This document shows positions 59,130-64,000 of a stretch of 64,000 nt of DNA, piece after piece (positions within the stretch are counted from its first letter, which is position 1; every line of letters begins with the position of its first letter). Location of the stretch: NCBI GenBank assembly GCA_041645005.1, contig JBAZQW010000001.1, positions 1 through 64,000 on the forward strand. The letters run 5' to 3'. The notes beneath the pieces are model-generated. The model made no database searches, had not been told where the DNA came from, and saw only the letters and a program-made list of their open reading frames with translations. This DNA is from Pelotomaculum_B sp041645005 (GTDB lineage Bacteria > Bacillota > Desulfotomaculia > Desulfotomaculales > Pelotomaculaceae). The translations under genes were made by a program, and so were the position numbers.

Positions 59130-60287
59130 CTAATAGGTTATTTGTTTTTGTAAAAAATCACGGTCTATCCCGATCTTGCTTAAAACTGCCGCGATCTTTT
59201 CACCGGCGCGGCCACTACCGTATGGATTGACGCAATGATCGATCTGCCGGTGAAACTTATCATCAAATAAGGCTCGTTTGATTGCCTTTATTATTGCTGA
59301 TTGCTTATGCGGCACATCGATAACATTCTTCCCCCGCTCTCGCCCCGCTTGCCTGATCCCGATATTAACCACCGGCAGTTTAAATAAGGGGGTTTCGATG
59401 ATCCCGCCGCTGGAATTGCCGACCAGAACTGAAGTATATTTTAACAGACTCAGGTAGACTCTGCGCGGCAGATTTTTAAAGAGCCGGATATTGTCGACAG
59501 TTCTTAGTTTTTCGATCTCTCTGATTATGGTCCTGCCGCCTGCGTCAGAATTAGGATAGATCACTACCGTTGGCAGATTAAACTGTCTAACCGCAGCGAT
59601 CGTCCCCTTGATCTGTTCCCCGGCTTGTTCTATTTGGGTCGTGACCGAATGCTGCAGCAGCACCAGGACTGGTTGAGTAAAATCAAAACCTATTTCAGCC
59701 GCTAACGCTTTTTTTGATAATAATGGCTCATGCAAAACCGTATCCAATCCGGGGGCACCAACCAAAAAAACACGCTTTGGCTCTTCCCCCAGCTTAATTA
59801 TCCTCTCCTTACTTTCTTTTGATGCCGGAAAATGGATATGAGCCAGTTTGGTGATCGCGTGCCTGGCCGACTCATCAAGGCCGGCCATGCTGATATCCCC
59901 ACCATGGATATGGGCAACGGCAATATTCATATAAGCGCTAGCGATCGACGCCGCCAAGGCCTCGGTCCGGTCACCCAAAACCAAAGTGACATCCGGCCTT
60001 ATCGAGCTCAGGGCGGCCGCCAGCCCCGTAATGCCACGGCCGATCGCTTTAGCCATGGCTGCTCCGTCATTGTTAGCCGGGTCCATTTTCACTTGCTGAT
60101 CGATCCGGAAGCCATCTTGTTGGATCAAGCCGGCCGTCCGGCCAAATTGAGAGGAAAGGTGCATGCCGGTCGCGATCAATGATAGTTTGAGCTCAGGCCG
60201 GGCCCTGATCGCCAACATAACCGGCTTTAACAGGCCGTATTCGGCCCGGCTACCGGTCACCACGCAAATCTTTCTTCTCTGTTTCAT
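59130..60287 (-). CDS. neuC: hydrolysing UDP-HexNAc 2-epimerase (NeuC/LegG)
   Basis: A 385-residue GT-B-fold enzyme that releases UDP and inverts C2, yielding a free ManNAc-type sugar for NeuB. Typical blocks are KICVVTGSRAEYGLLKPVM at the start, VLGDRTEALAASIASAYMNIAVAHIHGGD, ESARHAITKLAHIHFPAS, GAPGLDT, LVGNSSGGIIE and NIGIRQAGRERG with the substrate-binding residues. The ATG at 60287 overlaps the formyltransferase stop (ATGA). Together with NeuB and NeuA this defines a nonulosonic acid pathway. Confidence 0.95.
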   Translation of the reverse strand: MKQRRKICVVTGSRAEYGLLKPVMLAIRARPELKLSLIATGMHLSSQFGRTAGLIQQDGFRIDQQVKMDPANNDGAAMAKAIGRGITGLAAALSSIRPDVTLVLGDRTEALAASIASAYMNIAVAHIHGGDISMAGLDESARHAITKLAHIHFPASKESKERIIKLGEEPKRVFLVGAPGLDTVLHEPLLSKKALAAEIGFDFTQPVLVLLQHSVTTQIEQAGEQIKGTIAAVRQFNLPTVVIYPNSDAGGRTIIREIEKLRTVDNIRLFKNLPRRVYLSLLKYTSVLVGNSSGGIIETPLFKLPVVNIGIRQAGRERGKNVIDVPHKQSAIIKAIKRALFDDKFHRQIDHCVNPYGSGRAGEKIAAVLSKIGIDRDFLQKQITY

Positions 60288-61036
60288 GTTGTCAACAATT
60301 CCGCCTGCCAAATGATCAACTTTTTCCCGTCTTTTTCAAGGTAAGCGCCCTTGTACGGTTTCGAAAGGGCTTTGATCTTAGCGTAAATATCGTTGAGACT
60401 TTCTTTTTCCAAATCGATCCTGTTGTCAGCCAATTTCGGTTTTTTGAAAACCACCGCTTCCCTTCCATCTTGGGGGGTTCGCGACGCCTGGCCGGCGATA
60501 ATTAACGGCAAATATTGCCTGATAATCTTTTTACCGGCTCTGATCACTTTTTTATAAACAGTCGCCGCATCATCAACCTCACCAATCTTGAATTTTTCTT
60601 GAGCGATAATATCGCCGTCATCAAGCCCGGTCCCGGGATAAAACATGGTCAGCCCTGACTCCCTGACGCCTGTCAGGATGGAATTAATGATCGGCGCCGG
60701 GCCCCGGCCAAAAGGGAGCAGCGTCGGATGAAAACCAATCACGCCTCGCGGCGGTATTTTCAGCACTTCGCCGTCAACGACCTGGCGCCAGCCGCACATC
60801 ACGACCAGATCAGGCGCCAATTCTTTAAGCAGCGCTTTTTCTTTGTTGATCTCGGAAACTTGATGGACTTTAACGCCAAAATTTTGCCAGCTTTTGGCCG
60901 GTACACCGTCATACATGATCGTGGCCGCGGTCTGGTCAAGGGTGATGACCGCGTTTAGGTCAAAGCCTTTGACCTTAATCGCTTCTTTCAACAACTCCAA
61001 ACCCAGTTTATTGGCTGACAACCAGACAGTTTTCAT
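60284..61036 (-). CDS. formyltransferase-family protein (sugar N-formyltransferase-like)
   Basis: A 250-residue protein with a formyl-THF transferase fold: VMCGWRQVV, VIGFHPTLLPFGRGPAPI and GLDDGDIIAQ. The active site of methionyl-tRNA and sugar formyltransferases is an Asn-x-His...Asp set; here His103 and Asp139 are present but the Asn position is Gly101. It would put a formyl group on an amino sugar using 10-formyl-THF. Because it lies between a NeuC and a PIG-L deacetylase gene, the likely target is the amino group exposed by that deacetylase (inference). A different C1 chemistry cannot be excluded given the missing Asn. Confidence 0.85.
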   Translation of the reverse strand: MKTVWLSANKLGLELLKEAIKVKGFDLNAVITLDQTAATIMYDGVPAKSWQNFGVKVHQVSEINKEKALLKELAPDLVVMCGWRQVVDGEVLKIPPRGVIGFHPTLLPFGRGPAPIINSILTGVRESGLTMFYPGTGLDDGDIIAQEKFKIGEVDDAATVYKKVIRAGKKIIRQYLPLIIAGQASRTPQDGREAVVFKKPKLADNRIDLEKESLNDIYAKIKALSKPYKGAYLEKDGKKLIIWQAELLTT

Positions 61037-61040
61037 TTTC

Positions 61041-61688
61041 CTATCTCTGGATCTCCCTGATCAGCATAAAGGCCTCGGCATAATCAGCGCAAATCTCCAA
61101 GCCCCGCTTCTTGGCCAGCGTGATCAGGCCTTCGGCATTGCGCGGGTGCGGCGGCGCTTTAACCTCCGAGGCATAAATCTCGAAGGCTTTGATCTTTTGC
61201 TCGATCTGCCGTTCGATCCCGACCCAAACGTTCGGGACAAAAGCCCGGTTATTCCATTCGGTTTCGGAGAGGGTCTCGTAACATAACAATTTAATGGTCT
61301 TCGGCGGCCGGGTCCCAACGGCGCAAGCCCGATAAATCAAAGTATGGTCATAATTAAGATCACCTTCAAAATGGGTATAAACGATCGACGGCTTAACCTG
61401 GTCGATCACAACCGCGATCTTATTGTTCAATTCGCCGTGCGGCAGCGTATTGAGCTTGACCGTTGGCTGATCGAGATTAAAACGGCCGGCGATCCCTAAT
61501 AGCTTGTCCACTTGCGCCTGTTCGACGATCTTCTGCTCGATATAGTCCTTCGACCATTCCGGCTCATAGGCACTAGTCACCAGGCAAACATAAACTTTAT
61601 CTCCGGCGGCAACATGTTTCAAAACCGTACCGCCGACGCCCAATACTTCGTCATCGGGATGGGCCGCTACCACCAGGACATTTTTCAT
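61041..61688 (-). CDS. PIG-L/LmbE-family N-deacetylase
   Basis: A 215-residue zinc deacetylase. The A-H-P-D-D-E motif (VVAAHPDDEVLGVGGTV) near residue 8 binds the metal, and the later THFEGDLNYDHTLIYRAC supplies the third ligand histidine. Family members remove acetyl groups from GlcNAc-type sugars. In this operon the natural substrate would be a HexNAc or nonulosonic intermediate. The ATG at 61688 overlaps the neuB stop by four bases; the frame extends six codons upstream. It is followed after four bases by the formyltransferase gene, suggesting consecutive steps. Confidence 0.92.
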   Translation of the reverse strand: MKNVLVVAAHPDDEVLGVGGTVLKHVAAGDKVYVCLVTSAYEPEWSKDYIEQKIVEQAQVDKLLGIAGRFNLDQPTVKLNTLPHGELNNKIAVVIDQVKPSIVYTHFEGDLNYDHTLIYRACAVGTRPPKTIKLLCYETLSETEWNNRAFVPNVWVGIERQIEQKIKAFEIYASEVKAPPHPRNAEGLITLAKKRGLEICADYAEAFMLIREIQR

Positions 61689-62752
61689 GTCGCCACCTGC
61701 TTCCAATTTAATAACGAATCTTTTCTGATGTTGCGCCGGGCGGTCCGGCCGATCATTTTTGGCAGATCTTTCGGTTTGATCCCGGTTCCCGGCCGTTTGA
61801 TGGCTAGCAGTTCCCTGGTCAGCTTAGTCCCGCCGGGAATATCGCGGGCGGCAACTAGGCTTTTTCGGGTGACTTTTGCGACCGCCCGCTCTGACCGCCG
61901 CGGTTCTTTTTTCCCGTTCCCCAGGGCCGCCTCAACTTGCCGGACCGCCGAAATTAGGGCGGCTAATTCTTTCGGTTCCAGCGAAGCCTGGTGGTCCGGC
62001 CCCGGCAGAGTTTTATCGAGCGTAAAGTGTTTCTCGATGATGGCGGCGCCAAGCGCCACAGCCGCCACGGCAATCCCGATCCCTTCGGTATGATCGGAGT
62101 AGCCAACCGGGACATTAAACTCTTTGCTCATCGTCGCCATCGCCCGCAGATTGACATCAACCGGCCTGGTCGGGTAATTGGAAGTACAGTGCAGCAAGGC
62201 CAATTGATAGCTTCCCGCTGATCTCACGCACTCAACCGCCGACCGGACCTCCGCCAAAGTCGCCATCCCGGTTGAGAGAAGCAACGGTTTTCGATAAGAA
62301 GCGATCTGCCGGAGAAAAGGGAGGTTGGTCAAGTCACCGGAACTGATCTTGAAAGCCGACAGACCTAAGCGGTTAAGCAGGTCGGCGCTTTCCAGGTCGA
62401 ACGGCGTCGAGAGGAACATTATCCCCCGCCGCCGGCAATAGGCGGACAACTTGCGAAAATCAGCGCCGGACAGCTCCAGTTTTTTAAGCATCTCCTGCTG
62501 GGAGCCGCCCGCGGTCGTTCTTTTCTGATAACCGGCCTTAGGCGCGGTCATCGTCGCCAGCGCCGCCGCCCGGAAGGTCTGGAACTTAACGGCATCGGCC
62601 CCGGCCGCTTTGGCCGTGTCGATCAGTTTTTTGGCCGCGTTAAGGCTCCCGTCATGGTTGACCCCGGCCTCCGCGATGATAAAGACCGGTTGATCGAACC
62701 CGATCTTCCGATCGCCGATCTTGATCATTTTGACGCCCGATTTAGCTTTCAC
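61685..62752 (-). CDS. neuB: NeuB-family nonulosonic acid synthase
   Basis: A 355-residue enzyme that condenses phosphoenolpyruvate with a ManNAc-type sugar. The PEP-binding TIM barrel starts with FIIAEAGVNHDGSLNAAKKLIDTAKAAGADAVKFQTF; FKISSGDLTNLP, LLSTGMATLAEV, LLHCTSNYPTRPVDVNL and IGYSDHT-like VGYSDHTEGI follow. Residues about 290-355 form the SAF/antifreeze-like domain (SLVAARDIPGGTKLTRELLAIKRPGTGI). The GTG at 62752 overlaps the ABC transporter stop by 11 bases; an ATG at 62728 is also possible. Legionaminic, pseudaminic and sialic acids are all candidates. Confidence 0.95.
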   Translation of the reverse strand: MKAKSGVKMIKIGDRKIGFDQPVFIIAEAGVNHDGSLNAAKKLIDTAKAAGADAVKFQTFRAAALATMTAPKAGYQKRTTAGGSQQEMLKKLELSGADFRKLSAYCRRRGIMFLSTPFDLESADLLNRLGLSAFKISSGDLTNLPFLRQIASYRKPLLLSTGMATLAEVRSAVECVRSAGSYQLALLHCTSNYPTRPVDVNLRAMATMSKEFNVPVGYSDHTEGIGIAVAAVALGAAIIEKHFTLDKTLPGPDHQASLEPKELAALISAVRQVEAALGNGKKEPRRSERAVAKVTRKSLVAARDIPGGTKLTRELLAIKRPGTGIKPKDLPKMIGRTARRNIRKDSLLNWKQVAT

Positions 62753-64000
62753 TTTTGATCAGTTCTCCGATCGTCTCGGGGTTCACCGCCTCGATTATTT
62801 GGCCGTCCCGCAGCTCGATAATGCGGTCCGCGTCCTTAATCGCGCTTTTCCGGTGGGTGACAAAAATGACCGTCTTCCCCTCTTTCCGGACCAGCCGCAA
62901 AACCGTCTGCATGACATTTTCTTCCGTCTGGTGATCGAGCGCGCTGGTCGCTTCGTCCAAAAACAAGATTTCGGGATCGCGCAGAACCGCCCGGGCGATG
63001 CTGATCCGCTGTCGCTGGCCGCCGGAGATCTTCATCCCGTCGTCCGCCAGGATATAATCCAGGCCGCCCGGCAGGGATTCGGTAAACTCCAGCATGTCCG
63101 CCTTGGCCAGCGCTTTTTTGATCGCCCCGTCGTCAAATTCTTTCCGGCCAAAAAGAATGTTGGCGCGGATCGTGTCGTTGAACAAGAAAGTCTCCTGCCC
63201 GACGTAGCCGATATGTTCGCTAAGGGAGCGGGCCGAATATGACTGGAGATCTTTCCCTTCCACCAAGATCTTACCGGCGGTAGGGCTTAATAAGCCGGCC
63301 AGCAGATCAAGTAAAGTGGTCTTGCCGGAACCTGAAGGGCCGATTATCCCGATAAATTCTCCGCGCGCGATAGAACAATTAAGGCTTTTAACCGCGGGTT
63401 TCTTGGAATTAACGTAAGAGAAAGTCAGATCTTTCAAATCAATGCTGGTTGAAAATTTGTCCAGCCGCTCGATCCCATCAAAAGGCTTCCTTTGCTCCGC
63501 TTCCTGGATCGCAATATAAGCCGCCTCCGCGTTCGGCAGCATCCCCATCAAGGTCATGCCGTATGTGCTCAATTGCTTTAAAGAAGGCATGATCTTTAAA
63601 AGAGAATAAGCAAAAACGCCCAACATCGGAATACTGCCGATGATCCCGCCCTTAGTGCCGGAATAATATAGGACCATGACGCACAAAAAAGAAATGTAAA
63701 CCAACTCCAGCAGGCTGCTGGGAATGCTGCCGATCAGTGTATCTTTTAGCGCGTATTGATAAAATTTCCTGACCTCTTTGCTGAACAATTCCACCCAATG
63801 CCCAACGGCGCCGTGCAATCTGATGCTTTTGATCCCTTTTAAGGCGTTCATGGCGTGGATCGTTTGGTTCGAAGCGCTGATCGCCCGGCCGCTGCCGGTG
63901 CCATAGGAGACATTTTGCGCGACACTTTTTGTGATCAAATAATAAACGTAAGAAGTGACCAATAAGATGCCCGTAATCAGCGGGGAAACCACGAAAAGAA
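62742..64000 (-). CDS. ABC exporter (membrane plus ATPase domain), N-terminus outside window
   Basis: The frame is open to the window edge, so the N-terminal part of the membrane domain is missing. Visible are the last membrane segments (about residues 1-170 of what is seen) and a complete nucleotide-binding domain: Walker A GPSGSGKTTLLDL, the signature ISGGQRQRISIARA, Walker B EILFLDEATSALD and the switch VTHRKSA. It resembles MsbA/PglK-type exporters that flip lipid-linked oligosaccharides. Its position at the head of the sugar operon fits export of the glycan repeat. It overlaps neuB by 11 bases. Confidence 0.9.
   Translation of the reverse strand, partial: LFVVSPLITGILLVTSYVYYLITKSVAQNVSYGTGSGRAISASNQTIHAMNALKGIKSIRLHGAVGHWVELFSKEVRKFYQYALKDTLIGSIPSSLLELVYISFLCVMVLYYSGTKGGIIGSIPMLGVFAYSLLKIMPSLKQLSTYGMTLMGMLPNAEAAYIAIQEAEQRKPFDGIERLDKFSTSIDLKDLTFSYVNSKKPAVKSLNCSIARGEFIGIIGPSGSGKTTLLDLLAGLLSPTAGKILVEGKDLQSYSARSLSEHIGYVGQETFLFNDTIRANILFGRKEFDDGAIKKALAKADMLEFTESLPGGLDYILADDGMKISGGQRQRISIARAVLRDPEILFLDEATSALDHQTEENVMQTVLRLVRKEGKTVIFVTHRKSAIKDADRIIELRDGQIIEAVNPETIGELIKSES

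Noticed and set aside
1..64000. CRISPR array, tRNA, rRNA, transposase, prophage or toxin-antitoxin module
   Set aside because: No regularly spaced direct repeats, no cloverleaf sequences, no recognisable transposase, integrase or phage structural genes were seen by reading both strands; a formal search could still find a small RNA.

Overview
The window reads as a chromosomal stretch from a free-living, Gram-negative-type (diderm) bacterium of moderate G+C content. Evidence for an outer membrane is a LolA-like exported protein, two exported proteins ending in an aromatic residue like beta-barrels, and two KdsB-family sugar cytidylyltransferases. I cannot place the organism from sequence alone; an uncultured lineage such as WOR-1/Margulisbacteria is only a guess. 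I saw no rRNA, tRNA, CRISPR array or insertion-sequence transposase.

Bases 1-22,100 are a housekeeping region of short, mixed-strand units. They hold isoprenoid synthesis (end of dxs, ispG), one-carbon metabolism (fhs), folE and queE (pterin/queuosine), pgi and pgm (hexose phosphates), a purine operon (purC - membrane protein - ispG - purB - purS - purQ - exported protein) and an adenine-salvage unit (mtnP - hairpin - apt - LolA-like). Several genes of unknown function lie among them. A striking feature is that many first genes of transcription units have a TATAAT-like -10 box only 3-11 bases before the start codon and no ribosome binding site, which predicts leaderless mRNAs. Genes inside operons have ordinary Shine-Dalgarno sequences or overlapping starts. 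Three hairpin-forming intergenic elements (11240-11391, 16885-17012, 21266-21362) and an A+T-rich island with one unfamiliar membrane gene (about 18950-19960) break up the region.

Bases 22,113-64,000 are one long minus-strand surface-polysaccharide locus, about 42 kb, with most neighbouring genes overlapping by 1-20 bases. Read in the direction of transcription (from 64,000 down) it starts with an ABC exporter cut by the window edge. A nonulosonic-acid (sialic/legionaminic-like) cassette follows: NeuB, PIG-L deacetylase, formyltransferase, NeuC, hexapeptide acyltransferase, DegT aminotransferase, 4,6-dehydratase, B12-type radical SAM enzyme, NeuA. Next comes a block of glycosyltransferases, methyltransferases, a YfhO-like membrane protein and two KdsB-like CMP-sugar synthetases. 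Then come a dTDP-rhamnose-reductase-like protein, a second DegT protein, two FemAB/GNAT-like proteins, a nucleotidyltransferase plus LegB-like dehydratase, and an O-antigen polymerase/ligase-like protein. The locus ends with more glycosyltransferases, a frameshifted methyltransferase, a two-domain dehydrogenase, a YhcH-family protein, an NAD-sugar epimerase and a WecA-type initiating transferase.

The most interesting reading is that the locus makes a glycan containing a CMP-activated nonulosonic acid altered by N-deacetylation, N-formylation and perhaps a radical SAM step. A second CMP-activated acidic sugar may come from the kdsB-like gene and its neighbours at 41-45 kb. Four unusual two-domain fusions support the idea that this locus encodes uncommon sugar chemistry.
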